NCBI RefSeq assembly: GCF_001468465.1
Contig: NZ_LNSA01000006.1
Coordinates: forward strand, 1 to 64,000
Source of the DNA: Sphingopyxis sp. H115
GTDB taxonomy: Bacteria; Pseudomonadota; Alphaproteobacteria; Sphingomonadales; Sphingomonadaceae
Length of the DNA: 64,000 nt
Reading direction: 5' to 3'
A program made the position numbers and the translations under genes. Shown piece after piece: positions 16,787-25,643 of this stretch. Below the pieces are notes generated by a model that worked only from the letters and a program-made list of their open reading frames with translations, had not been told where the DNA came from and made no database searches. Each line of letters begins with the position of its first letter. Within the stretch, counting starts at the first letter, position 1.

Positions 16787-18300
16787 CGCCGGGCCCTCGC
16801 CGCGAGAATGCGGTCGCGCAGGCTGCGGGCGGTTTCGATCGGGATCGCGGGAATTTCGTGGCTCGCCAGCGAGCTGCCGCCGGGAACGCCGAAAACGAGC
16901 GTTGCGAGGCCGAGCGGGCGGAGGATGAAATCGGTCTTGAGGTCGATGCTCTGCACCGACGCGTGAGGCAGCAGGGTCATCTTGGGTGTCCACAGCCCGC
17001 GGCGAATCGCGACCTGATCGCCCATGTCGGTCCAGCGGTGGAAGCGCGCGCCGACCAGCGATCCGGCGGCGATCAACAGACCTGCGAGCGGGCCGAACCA
17101 GCCGAGCGGCTGCCCGAGCGAGACCGCGACTAGCCCGCCGGTCGTCGCGCCGAGCGCGCCGACCAGACCGCCGAGCGCGATGATCCGGTGGCTGTGCTGC
17201 CAGGCGGTGTCGGCATCGGGCCGCGCGATCGCGACCTCGGCGAGCACCGGGTCAACTTCGCCCAGCTTGCCAAAGGGAACCACCTGATGATCGCGTTCCT
17301 TCTCGCCATCGCTGGCAAGGCTTTGCAGGCGCAGTTCGTGCCAACCGAAACGCTGGCGCAGCCACCCGGTGACCAAGATCGCCGCCTGCACGCGCTTCAC
17401 CGGCACCGCGACGTCGGTGCGCGTTGTGAGGCCCCGCGTGCGGCGGAGAGCGCGCGGCTCGCGCGTCAGCCGGAACGCCCAGTTGGCAAAGACCATCGTT
17501 ACGATCCCGCTCGCGAAACCGATCAGCAGCAGCGAGACGATGCCGCCCACTGCCGCGATCCAGCGGTGCGCGAGCAGCCATTGGTCGAGCCCGTAATCCT
17601 CGGCGATGTCGATCCAGTCCATCGGGTTGAAGATGTTGAAATCGAACGGCAGCAGGTTGTCGAAAAACTGCATGCCCGCGCCGACCACCGCCAGCGCCGC
17701 GAGCGAAAAATTGAACAGGCCGGCGATCAGCAGCCGCCCCGGCCCCATCGCGAAGAGCAGCCGGTCGTCGGCCGGCCCCGCCGCCTCGGGCGAATCGGGA
17801 GCGGCGGCGGGCGCGGCAACCGCGCTGCTGCGATGCGCGCGGATCGTGGTGCGCAGCGCCTGCGCTGCGTCGAGGGCGATCGCGTCGAGGCTCGCGTCAT
17901 TCTCCTTGCCCCCTGCGCCCGTTTCGAACCCGACCTTGGCGATGCCGAGAGCGCGCGACACCAGCCCCTGTTCGATGCTGACGTCCTGGATGCGGTCGAA
18001 CGGGATGGTGCGGTGCTGGCGCGAAAAGACGCCGCTTTCGATCACCACCTCACCGTCGCCGACGACGAAGCGGAAGCGCAGCCACTGGAACCAGGCCGCG
18101 GCGAGTGAGATGAGGAGAAAGGCGCCGATCGCAGGCACGATCCAGACCCAGTTGCCGGTAAAACCCAAGGCGGCGACGGCGGGGAGGAATTGCAGCGAGC
18201 GCGGCCCCAGCTCGACGACCGCGAGCGCGAGCGTCGCGGGGTGCAACCGCTGCCAGTCCGGCTCGGCTTCGACCGTCGTTGTCGCGGCGGCGTCGTTCAT
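16783..18300 (-). CDS. Bacterial PH-domain membrane protein (YdbT-like)
   Basis: A 505-residue membrane protein with repeated bacterial PH (bPH2) domains. The first, after two membrane segments, has the pattern FRFVVGDGEVVIESGVFSRQ then IPFDRIQDVSIEQGLVSR. Later copies read RLTREPRALRRTRGL and VAIRRGLWTPKMTLLPHASVQS. Further membrane pairs lie between them. It forms a coupled pair with the smaller PH-domain gene upstream (four-base overlap), the YdbS-YdbT arrangement known from Firmicutes. The exact role is not established. It also overlaps recJ by four bases. Confidence 0.85.
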   Translation of the reverse strand: MNDAAATTTVEAEPDWQRLHPATLALAVVELGPRSLQFLPAVAALGFTGNWVWIVPAIGAFLLISLAAAWFQWLRFRFVVGDGEVVIESGVFSRQHRTIPFDRIQDVSIEQGLVSRALGIAKVGFETGAGGKENDASLDAIALDAAQALRTTIRAHRSSAVAAPAAAPDSPEAAGPADDRLLFAMGPGRLLIAGLFNFSLAALAVVGAGMQFFDNLLPFDFNIFNPMDWIDIAEDYGLDQWLLAHRWIAAVGGIVSLLLIGFASGIVTMVFANWAFRLTREPRALRRTRGLTTRTDVAVPVKRVQAAILVTGWLRQRFGWHELRLQSLASDGEKERDHQVVPFGKLGEVDPVLAEVAIARPDADTAWQHSHRIIALGGLVGALGATTGGLVAVSLGQPLGWFGPLAGLLIAAGSLVGARFHRWTDMGDQVAIRRGLWTPKMTLLPHASVQSIDLKTDFILRPLGLATLVFGVPGGSSLASHEIPAIPIETARSLRDRILAARARR

Positions 18301-18830
18301 GCGAAGTCGGTCTGGATATGGCGGCGGATCGTCTCGCGCATCGCGGCGGCGAGGTCGCTGCGCAGGCCGGGCAGCGTCACCGTGCTGTTGTGCGTCCCCG
18401 ACGTGTGGACGATCAGGTGCGACAGGCCGAAGAGGCGCTCGACCGGCCCCTGCCCGACGTCGATATGCTGGACGCGCACAAAGGGCACGATCGTGTCGGT
18501 GCGGAACAGCCAGCCGCGCGCGACGCGGAGCTGTCCCTCGCCGATCTTGTATCCCCAGCGCTGCATGCGCCGCGACGGAAAGCTGACGATCATCACGATC
18601 GCGGCCAGCCAGGCGAGCGCGGTGATCAACCCATAGGGTCCCTCGATATGGCGGATCAGCAGATAGTCGAAGACGCTCGCCGCGATCGCAAGCGGGATCA
18701 GGTTGAGCGCGGTCGTGATGCGGAGCACCTGCGCATAGGCAGGATCGACGTGGTCGAGCCCTTCGGCGGCGTTGATCGCCTCTGCGTCGAAGGGATCGGT
18801 CGGGTGCGCGGCAGTGGCGGTATCGGTCAT
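18297..18830 (-). CDS. Bacterial PH-domain membrane protein (YdbS-like)
   Basis: A 177-residue protein (start at 18830, MTDTATAAHP; a GTG at 18866 would add 12 residues and cannot be excluded). Two membrane segments near residues 45-90 are followed by one bPH2 domain: GYKIGEGQLRVARGWLFRTDT, then VPFVRVQHIDVGQGPVERLFGLS. This is the small partner of the YdbS/YdbT pair and overlaps the larger gene by four bases. Function unknown. Confidence 0.82.
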   Translation of the reverse strand: MTDTATAAHPTDPFDAEAINAAEGLDHVDPAYAQVLRITTALNLIPLAIAASVFDYLLIRHIEGPYGLITALAWLAAIVMIVSFPSRRMQRWGYKIGEGQLRVARGWLFRTDTIVPFVRVQHIDVGQGPVERLFGLSHLIVHTSGTHNSTVTLPGLRSDLAAAMRETIRRHIQTDFA

Positions 18831-18874
18831 GAGCTTGTCTTTAAAGATATCGCCGGCGACTGACACCTAGAATT

Positions 18875-18954
18875 CCGTTCGCGTCGAGCGAAGTCGAGAC
18901 ACCGTGAGGTCGTGTGCCGACGACCGGCATTTCGACTTCGTTCGATGCGAGCGG
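18875..18954. repeat. Interspersed inverted repeat, family A, copy 1
   Basis: Two imperfect inverted arms of about 29 bases (left 18875-18903, right 18926-18954) share the core TCGAGCGAAGTCGAGA and its complement. Two further copies occur at 25541-25624 and 47863-47938. All three lie between genes, which fits a REP/MITE-like element. Confidence 0.8.
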
Positions 18955-18972
18955 ATTCGAGAGCTGGCTGCC

Positions 18973-20934
18973 CTATGGGACAACCACATTGAAGCGCGGG
19001 TCGGCGGGCGGATGCAGCGCGAACCATGACATGAACGCCGCGCGGTCACCATCGATGCGGATCGCGCCCGACTGCATCAGCGCCGGGAACTGCGCCGCGC
19101 CCAGCATCACATCGTCGAGCGTCTTGCGGTCGAGCGTGATCGTCGCCGTCGGTGCGGCATCGGTGACGCCGTGGCGCGGCACCTCGACCCCGCCGCCCAC
19201 GACGACGGCGACCGTCTCCTTGCTGTCGGGCAGTATGAACTGGAACGTCCCCTTCAGTGCCGCGCCCTTCGCGGCGTCGAAGCGCGTTGCGAGCGCGTCG
19301 AAGAAGACGGCAGTCGGGATGGCGCTGACGAAGCTGCGGCTCTGTCCGTTGCCCGACAGGCTTTCGATCGCGGTACCGCGCAGCGTCGCGGCCGCGGCGA
19401 GATAATAGTTCCGCCACGCACCCGATTCGGCCTGGTAGCCGAGTTGGTCATAGGCCGATGCGAGCGCGGCGCGTGCTTCCCGGTTATCGGGTTCGGCGAA
19501 CACCAGCTTGTTCAGCAGCTCGGCCGCCCAGCGATAATCGCCCGCAGCCACCGCCGCCTGCCCCGCCGCGAGCAGCTTATCCGCGCCGCCCGCCAGCGCG
19601 ACATATTTGGGTGCCGATTGTTTGGGCGGCAACGGGTTGAAATTCGCCGGGTTGCCGTCCCACCAGCCGAAATAGCGCTGATAGACCGCCTTCATGTCGT
19701 GGTTGAGCGTGCCATAATAGCCCCGCGTCGAGAAATCCCGCCCCTGCACCGGCGCCTCTGCCGTCTGATCGGCCAATTCGTGCAACGTCGCGCCGCGGTT
19801 CGCGAGGAACAGCGTGCGGTCGTGGACATAGCGGTATGCGTCGCGCTGGTTCGCGAGCAGCGCCGTCACCTCGCCTGCGCCCCAGGTTGGCCAATGATGC
19901 GACGCCATCGCGACCTCGGCCGAGCCGCCCCATTTGAGCAGCATCGCGTCGATCACCTTCGACCAGCGCAGCGCGTCGCGCACCTGCGCGCCGCGCAGAG
20001 TCAGGATATTATGGAGATTGTGGGTCACCACCTCGGTCGTGTGCAGCGCCTTGTAGGCGGGGATATAGAAAACAAACTCCGAGGGTGCCTCGGTCCCGCC
20101 CGCGTCGAGGAAATCGAACTCCAGCCCGTCGATCGTCAGCGTCCCGCCCTGTTCGGGCACGGTTTCGGTCGGCTCCATATAGCCGATCGTTCCCGACGAC
20201 AGTTTTGGCCCCAGCCCGGTATCGACCTGCCCGGTGGGTCCGGGGGCCAGGATCGACCCGAACATATAGAGCGCACGCCGCCCCATCGCGGTGCCGGCAA
20301 GAATATTCTCCGACGTCGCTTCCTCCGAAAAACCGTGCGGCGCAATGATGCGGATATGGGCCTTCTTTACCTGCTCGGGGCTGACGATCCCGCCGACACC
20401 GCCGAAATGGTCGCTATGGCTGTGGCTAAAGATTACGGCCCGGATCGGCAGCTTGCCCGATTTCGCCTCGACCGTGTCGGCAAACAGCTTCCAGCTCGCC
20501 GCCGCGGCTTCTTCGGACAAGAGCGGGTCTACGACGATCCATCCCGTCTTGCCGCGGATGATCGTCATCACCGACAGATCGTAGCCGCGCAGCTGCCAGA
20601 TCTTGCCCGGCACCACTTCGAACAGACCATGCACCGCGTTCAGCCGCGCCTGTCGCCACAGCGACGGATTCACGGTGTCGGGCGCCTCGGGGGCGTCGAG
20701 AAACGCGTAGGACCGCCGGTCCCATATCGTCTTGCCATTCTTGTCGAGGATCACGCCTTCTGGAATTTCGGCCAGCTTTCCGCGCCGGGCATTGGCCTCG
20801 TCGCGTGGATCGCCTAGCGGCAGCCGCCCAGCGACTTCCGCCTGCGCGGTCCGCGTCGCCTCGCTCGCGGCATCTTGTGCGAGCGCCGCGAACGGCAGGC
20901 AACCCGCGAGCATCACGGTGGTCAGTCGTTGCAT
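18973..20934 (-). CDS. Alkyl sulfatase (SdsA-like, metallo-beta-lactamase fold)
   Basis: A 653-residue secreted linear alkylsulfatase. The ATG at 20934 gives a signal peptide (MQRLTTVMLAGCLPFAALAQ) and has GGGGAGAGA upstream; the long upstream open frame is spurious. The metal-binding motif HSHSDHFGG (His171, His173, Asp175, His176) identifies the metallo-beta-lactamase fold, and HNLHNILTLRG and the helical dimerisation region follow as in SdsA1. The last ~120 residues form an SCP2-like domain (TITLDRKTLDDVMLG...). The enzyme cleaves medium-chain alkyl sulfates such as dodecyl sulfate to alcohol and sulfate. No regulator lies next to it. Confidence 0.92.
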   Translation of the reverse strand: MQRLTTVMLAGCLPFAALAQDAASEATRTAQAEVAGRLPLGDPRDEANARRGKLAEIPEGVILDKNGKTIWDRRSYAFLDAPEAPDTVNPSLWRQARLNAVHGLFEVVPGKIWQLRGYDLSVMTIIRGKTGWIVVDPLLSEEAAAASWKLFADTVEAKSGKLPIRAVIFSHSHSDHFGGVGGIVSPEQVKKAHIRIIAPHGFSEEATSENILAGTAMGRRALYMFGSILAPGPTGQVDTGLGPKLSSGTIGYMEPTETVPEQGGTLTIDGLEFDFLDAGGTEAPSEFVFYIPAYKALHTTEVVTHNLHNILTLRGAQVRDALRWSKVIDAMLLKWGGSAEVAMASHHWPTWGAGEVTALLANQRDAYRYVHDRTLFLANRGATLHELADQTAEAPVQGRDFSTRGYYGTLNHDMKAVYQRYFGWWDGNPANFNPLPPKQSAPKYVALAGGADKLLAAGQAAVAAGDYRWAAELLNKLVFAEPDNREARAALASAYDQLGYQAESGAWRNYYLAAAATLRGTAIESLSGNGQSRSFVSAIPTAVFFDALATRFDAAKGAALKGTFQFILPDSKETVAVVVGGGVEVPRHGVTDAAPTATITLDRKTLDDVMLGAAQFPALMQSGAIRIDGDRAAFMSWFALHPPADPRFNVVVP

Positions 20935-21033
20935 CGTCTCTCTCCCCTGTTGGCGCCCAGCTTGCGCCGCGCCGCGCGGCTTGGCAAGCGAGGGGTCGGC
21001 GATGCCGGCGGAGGCAGGATAGAGGATCGGCGC

Positions 21034-21516
21034 ATGGAAGAATGTAAACTTCTTGTCATTTGGCACAGCCGCACCGGCGGCAGCCGCGCGCTGGCGGAGG
21101 CGGCGACCGACGGAGCGGCCGGCGCCCGGCTTGTCGCGGCGGACGATGTCACCCCGGAGCTGCTGCGCGCCGCCGGCGGCTATCTCTTCGTCGGCCCCGA
21201 AAATCTGTCCGCGCTGTCGGGTACGATGAAAGAGATGTTCGACCGCTGCTATTACCCCTGCCTCGGCAGGCTCGAAGGCCGACCCTATGCGACGATCATC
21301 TGCGCCGGTTCCGACGGCGAGAACGCCCAGCGCCAGCTCGACCGTATCGCGACCGGCTGGCGGCTGAAGCGCGTCGCCGACCCGCTGATCGTGAACACCG
21401 CCGCGCAGACACCCGAAGCGATCCTCGCGCCCAAGACGATCGCCGAAAATCGCCTCGCCGAAGCGCGCGACCTTGGCGCCGCACTGGCCGAGGGCATAGC
21501 GGCGGGCATTTTTTGA
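21034..21516 (+). CDS. Small flavodoxin-like NAD(P)H-dependent oxidoreductase
   Basis: A 160-residue flavodoxin-fold protein. The FMN-phosphate loop is HSRTGGSRALAEA (about residues 11-23), and a GPENLSALSGTMKEMFDRCYY segment (about 52-72) matches the second FMN loop of NADPH-dependent FMN reductases. The ATG at 21034 is preceded by GAGGAT; the longer open frame overlaps the promoter of the divergent alkylsulfatase and is not used. The redox partner is unknown. The 99-base gap to the alkylsulfatase start must hold both promoters. Confidence 0.82.
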   Translation: MEECKLLVIWHSRTGGSRALAEAATDGAAGARLVAADDVTPELLRAAGGYLFVGPENLSALSGTMKEMFDRCYYPCLGRLEGRPYATIICAGSDGENAQRQLDRIATGWRLKRVADPLIVNTAAQTPEAILAPKTIAENRLAEARDLGAALAEGIAAGIF

Positions 21517-21649
21517 GCGGTGCGCGGGTCGGTCAAGCGGTGACCGGCGGCATTGGGGTGGTGATGAGCGGACTTTCCTTCCCCAGCCGGGGAGGAACGG
21601 CAGCAATCGGTCGCTAGCCGGCGCGAACCGTTTCACGCACTTGGCAAAA

Positions 21650-21682
21650 AAGAAAGGGGGCCGAAGCCCCCTTTCCCTTTTT
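21650..21682. terminator. Bidirectional intrinsic terminator
   Basis: A strong hairpin (GAAAGGGGGC / GCCCCCTTTC, four-base loop region CGAA) is flanked by an A-run on the left and a T-run on the right. It can end both the plus-strand flavoprotein transcript and the minus-strand permease transcript that meet here. Confidence 0.85.
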
Positions 21683-21696
21683 GATCGTCCGAGCCG

Positions 21697-23253
21697 TCAG
21701 TTGAACGACGGTGCCGGTGGGACCGGCGGCGGCGGGGCGTCGCTGTCGTCCTCGTGGACCTCGACGATGCCACGGCCGACGTGGCTCTTGCGGTAGCCAT
21801 AGAGGAAATAGAGAACGAGGCCGATGGCGCCCCAGACCGGCAGAACCATCTTCGCATCAAAGGGCAGGTTCAGGTAAAGGCCGAGCGTGCCGAGGACGGC
21901 GAGCGGCGCAACCACCCAGACCAGCGGCGTGCGGAACGGCCGATGGCGGCCCGGATCCTTGATGCGCAAGATCAGCACTGCGATCGCCACCATGAAGAAG
22001 GCGAAAAGCGTTCCCGAGTTCGAAATGTCGGCAAGCTTGCCGACCGGCAGGAAAGCGGCGAAGCAAGCGACGGCAACGCCGGTGATCATCGTCACGACGT
22101 GCGGAGTCTTCCACTTCGGATGGATCGTCGCGAGCTTTTCGGGCAGCAGCCCATCGCGCGCCATCACGAAGAAAATCCGCGTCTGGCCAAACAGCATGAT
22201 CAGGATGACCGAGGGCAGCGCCAGGAAGGCGGCGATACCGATCGCATTGCCGATCGCGGGATAGCCGACTTCGCGCAGGACGTGCGCCAGCGCCTCGCGC
22301 GAGCAGACCAGAGGCTCCTGGCCCATAGCGGCGAGCGAAGCGCAGCGCTCGGCGAGCGCCGTTGAACCGGGCGAGAGAATCTCGCCGGCGGCACCGTTCA
22401 CCGGCTGGGCGCCCATCGTGCCGATCGCGCCAGCGGCAACGAGGAGGTAGAAGACGGTGCAGATGCCGAGCGAGGCGATGAGCCCGATGGGGACATTCCG
22501 TTGCGGGTTCTTGGTTTCCTCGGCAGCGGTCGAGACCGCGTCGAAACCGACATAGGCGAAAAAGATCGAGGCCGCGGCGCCGACCGCGCCGAGCCCCGCC
22601 ATCTGGCCGAACCAGCCGTTGGGCATGAAGGGATCGAAATTCTGGCCCTTCATCATGGGCAGCGTCAGGATGATGAACAAGGTCAGCGCGGTGACCTTGA
22701 TAACCACAAGTACGGCATTCACGCGCGCGCTTTCGGTGGTGCCAATCATCAGCAACCAGGTGACGAGCAGTGCGATGACGAGCGCCGGCAGGTTGACGAT
22801 GCCGCCCGCATAGGGCCCGACCGTCAGCTCCATCGGCAAGTTAATGCCCGCATTCGCCAGCAATCCGACGAAATAGCCGGACCAACCGACCGACACGGCC
22901 GATGCGGCGACCGCATATTCGAGGATGAGCGCCCAGCCGACCGTCCAGGCAAGCAGTTCGCCCATCACCGCGTAGGTATAGGTATAGGCGCTGCCCGAAA
23001 CGGGCACCATCGAGGCCAGCTCCGAATAGCAGAGCGCTGCGACGACGCAGACGAGGCCCGCGATCACAAAGCTCCACATCATGCCGGGGCCTGCCTTTTG
23101 CGCGGCTTCGGCCGTCAGGACGAAGATACCGGTGCCGATGATGGCGCCGATACCGAGCATGGTGAGCTGGAAGGCTCCGAGCGTTCGATGGAGCGACTTT
23201 TTCTCGGCAGTCGCCAAGATGGCGTCGAGTGGTTTGACGCGGCCAAATATCAT
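21697..23253 (-). CDS. APC-family amino acid permease
   Basis: A 518-residue transporter with about 12-14 hydrophobic segments. The N-terminal signature LTMLGIGAIIGTGIFVL and the following VSGSAYTYTYAVMGELLAW segment are hallmarks of the cationic amino acid transporter branch of the APC superfamily. The substrate is not determinable. The C-terminus is Pro-rich and cytosolic. The gene stands alone on the minus strand and ends at the terminator at 21650-21682. A decayed relative of the same superfamily lies at 55719-55894. Confidence 0.9.
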   Translation of the reverse strand: MIFGRVKPLDAILATAEKKSLHRTLGAFQLTMLGIGAIIGTGIFVLTAEAAQKAGPGMMWSFVIAGLVCVVAALCYSELASMVPVSGSAYTYTYAVMGELLAWTVGWALILEYAVAASAVSVGWSGYFVGLLANAGINLPMELTVGPYAGGIVNLPALVIALLVTWLLMIGTTESARVNAVLVVIKVTALTLFIILTLPMMKGQNFDPFMPNGWFGQMAGLGAVGAAASIFFAYVGFDAVSTAAEETKNPQRNVPIGLIASLGICTVFYLLVAAGAIGTMGAQPVNGAAGEILSPGSTALAERCASLAAMGQEPLVCSREALAHVLREVGYPAIGNAIGIAAFLALPSVILIMLFGQTRIFFVMARDGLLPEKLATIHPKWKTPHVVTMITGVAVACFAAFLPVGKLADISNSGTLFAFFMVAIAVLILRIKDPGRHRPFRTPLVWVVAPLAVLGTLGLYLNLPFDAKMVLPVWGAIGLVLYFLYGYRKSHVGRGIVEVHEDDSDAPPPPVPPAPSFN

Positions 23254-23356
23254 GTAGATGTCCCCTTTGGGGCCCGGTGCGGGCCCTTCTCCTGGCGGGG
23301 TAGACTAGCCGCTCTGCACGTCAGCGCAACTTAATTTCAGACCTGTGACACGCAGT

Positions 23357-25498
23357 TTATCGCACCGTAAAGCGCACGCGGTCGATCATCCGGCCGCCCG
23401 GATCGACGAGCGCGAGCATATGGCTGCCCGGGCGCGGCAAGATTTGCTGACCGCCATCGGCATCGCCGAGCGGCTTTTTGTCGAGAATCAGCCGGTATCC
23501 CGTCACCGAGCCGCTGACGGTGACGGCGAGCCGCTGGCGGTCCAACGGGATGTCGGGATCGAGCGCATAGACACTGCCGCTGACCGGGCTGGTGATGCGC
23601 GGGCGGCGCGCGGCTTGCGGCGCGGCGGCCATTTCGCTTTGCGCGGTGCCGGCGAGGAAATATTCGCGGCGCGGGGGCTCGCGGGTGCCGGGGAGGCTGA
23701 TCCGGCGCGCCTCGACCCCGTCGGGTATCGCGGGGGACCTGCCGGGACTGCCCGCGTGGAGAGCCATCATCACATCGCGCCACACCGGCGCCGCGCCCGA
23801 GGTGCCCGAGACGGCGCGCATCGAATCGCCCTCGAGATTGCCGACCCACACCGCGACGGTGAAGCGGTCGGTGAAGCCGATGCACCAATTGTCGCGCATG
23901 CCCTTCGAGGTGCCGGTCTTGGCGGCGGCCCAGAAAGGGAGGCGGAGCGCGCTATCGGCGCCGAAGGCGTCGGCGCGGGCGGAGGCGTCGGCGAGGATGT
24001 CGCCGACAATGAAGGCGGCGGCGGGGGAGACGATCTGGTGCGTGGCGCCCGCCTTTTCCTTCGGTGTAAAACGAACCGAAGAGTAGCGACCCTGATTGGC
24101 GAACGTGCGGAAGGCATTGGCCTGTTCGACCAGCGACACTTCGGCCGATCCGAGCGCGAGGCTGAAGCCGTAATATTCGCCGTCCTCGACCAAGCCATGG
24201 TAGCCGAGGGCCCAGAGGCGGTCGCGGAACTGCTGAACGTCGTCGATGACGAGCGCCCGCACCGCGGGGACGTTGAGCGATGCGGCGAGCGCGTGGCGGA
24301 CGCTGACCGGGCCTTTAAAGCTGCGGTCGTAATTTTTGGGGACGTAGAGCCCCGAGGCGGTGTCGAGCTGGACCGGGCTGTCGTCGAGGATCGATGCGGC
24401 GGTGAGCCAGCCATGCTCGATCACCTGCGCATAAAGATGCGGTTTCAGCGTCGATCCCGCCTGCCGCCGCGCATTGGCGCCGTCGACCGACGCAGCGGTC
24501 GATTTCAAACCGACGCCGCCGACATAGGCGAGCACTTCGCCGGTGGCATTGTCGAGCACGACGACCGCGCCGTCGCGCACGCGCGCCGCGCCGAGCCCCG
24601 AAAGCTGGCGACGCAGCGCGACGATCGCCGCGGTCTGGATGCGGCGGTCGATGGTGGTGGTGACACGCTTGCCGGGCTGGTCGAGCAGGCGGACGGCAAG
24701 GTGCGGCGCGAGCGCAGGGTCGAAACGCGCAGCATGCTCACCCGAAACGAGCGTCGCGGCGGCAGCGCGGATCGCGCTGCAATCCTTGGCGTGCGCGATG
24801 CGGCAGGCGCGGCGGCCGAGCGCCTCGGCGCCCGCGGCGGGGCTGGGCAGCAACCCCGCGAAGAGAGCGGCATCGGTGCGGCTCATCTGGGCGGGTGTCT
24901 TGCCGAAAAGGCTTTGCGCGCCCGCGCCGATGCCCTGCGCTTCGCCCCGCAACGGGAGGAGGTTGAAATAGGCCTCGAGCATCTGTTCGTGCGACCAGTT
25001 TGCCGCGAGCGCCTGCGCGGCGCGCATCTGGCGGATCTTGGTGCGCCAGTCACGCTGGCCGGGCTGCGCGAGGCTTGGGTCGAGAAAGGCCGCAAGCTGC
25101 ATCGCGAGCGTCGAGGCGCCGCGCGAACGGTCGCCGCCGCCGCCTATCGCTAGGCGCGTGCGCACCGCACTCGCGACCGCGAGCCAATCGACCCCACCAT
25201 GCGACCAGAAGCGGCGGTCTTCGTTCTGCACGACGGCGTCGCGGACCGCGGGGCTGATATCGTCCAGCGGCACCCATGCGAGGCGGCGGCGCTCGAAATT
25301 GACGCGCTCGCTGTCGAGCAGGCGGCCGTCACGGTCGTAGAGCCAGGCTTCGCTGGGCTGCCATTTTGCGCGGACGTCGGCGTATGCCGGCATCGCGGGC
25401 GGTTTGGTTGCGAGGTGCGCGGCGGTGACGAGGATGAGCGCCGCGAGCGCCACCCATGCCAGCGCGTCAAGCCAGCGGCGTTTGCGAGAAGATTCCAT
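23357..25498 (-). CDS. pbpC: Penicillin-binding protein 1C
   Basis: A 713-residue bifunctional class A PBP. It has one N-terminal membrane anchor (about residues 12-30) and a glycosyltransferase domain with catalytic Glu93 in QNEDRRFWSHGG and the RGASTLAMQ motif. The transpeptidase domain carries Ser349 in AGSTLKP, an SLN motif and AKTGTSKG. A C-terminal BiPBP_C-like domain ends the protein (ARRPRITSPVSGSVYALD). It polymerises and cross-links peptidoglycan. The gene lies downstream of the alpha-2-macroglobulin gene on the same strand, a widespread pairing thought to let the macroglobulin guard the periplasm when the wall is breached. Confidence 0.95.
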   Translation of the reverse strand: MESSRKRRWLDALAWVALAALILVTAAHLATKPPAMPAYADVRAKWQPSEAWLYDRDGRLLDSERVNFERRRLAWVPLDDISPAVRDAVVQNEDRRFWSHGGVDWLAVASAVRTRLAIGGGGDRSRGASTLAMQLAAFLDPSLAQPGQRDWRTKIRQMRAAQALAANWSHEQMLEAYFNLLPLRGEAQGIGAGAQSLFGKTPAQMSRTDAALFAGLLPSPAAGAEALGRRACRIAHAKDCSAIRAAAATLVSGEHAARFDPALAPHLAVRLLDQPGKRVTTTIDRRIQTAAIVALRRQLSGLGAARVRDGAVVVLDNATGEVLAYVGGVGLKSTAASVDGANARRQAGSTLKPHLYAQVIEHGWLTAASILDDSPVQLDTASGLYVPKNYDRSFKGPVSVRHALAASLNVPAVRALVIDDVQQFRDRLWALGYHGLVEDGEYYGFSLALGSAEVSLVEQANAFRTFANQGRYSSVRFTPKEKAGATHQIVSPAAAFIVGDILADASARADAFGADSALRLPFWAAAKTGTSKGMRDNWCIGFTDRFTVAVWVGNLEGDSMRAVSGTSGAAPVWRDVMMALHAGSPGRSPAIPDGVEARRISLPGTREPPRREYFLAGTAQSEMAAAPQAARRPRITSPVSGSVYALDPDIPLDRQRLAVTVSGSVTGYRLILDKKPLGDADGGQQILPRPGSHMLALVDPGGRMIDRVRFTVR

Positions 25499-25540
25499 CG
25501 GTCGTTCTATTCGAGGAGAAACCGCGCCGGCCCTTCAATT

Positions 25541-25624
25541 CCCGTTCTTATCGAGCGAAGTCGAGATGCCCATCGGTCGCGTGCGCCTTTGGGGTGTCTC
25601 GACTTCGCTCGACACGAACGGCGG
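25541..25624. repeat. Interspersed inverted repeat, family A, copy 2
   Basis: Inverted arms at about 25541-25571 and 25591-25624 share the TCGAGCGAAGTCGAGA core with copies 1 and 3. It fills most of the 145-base gap between the macroglobulin gene and pbpC, and may form a large mRNA hairpin between the two. Confidence 0.82.
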
Positions 25625-25643
25625 AAGGAGGGGCGGATGCGTG

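Noticed and set aside
20935-21636. Long N-terminal extension of the alkylsulfatase frame
   Set aside because: It overlaps the divergent flavoprotein gene. The internal ATG at 20934 has a good ribosome site and a signal peptide.
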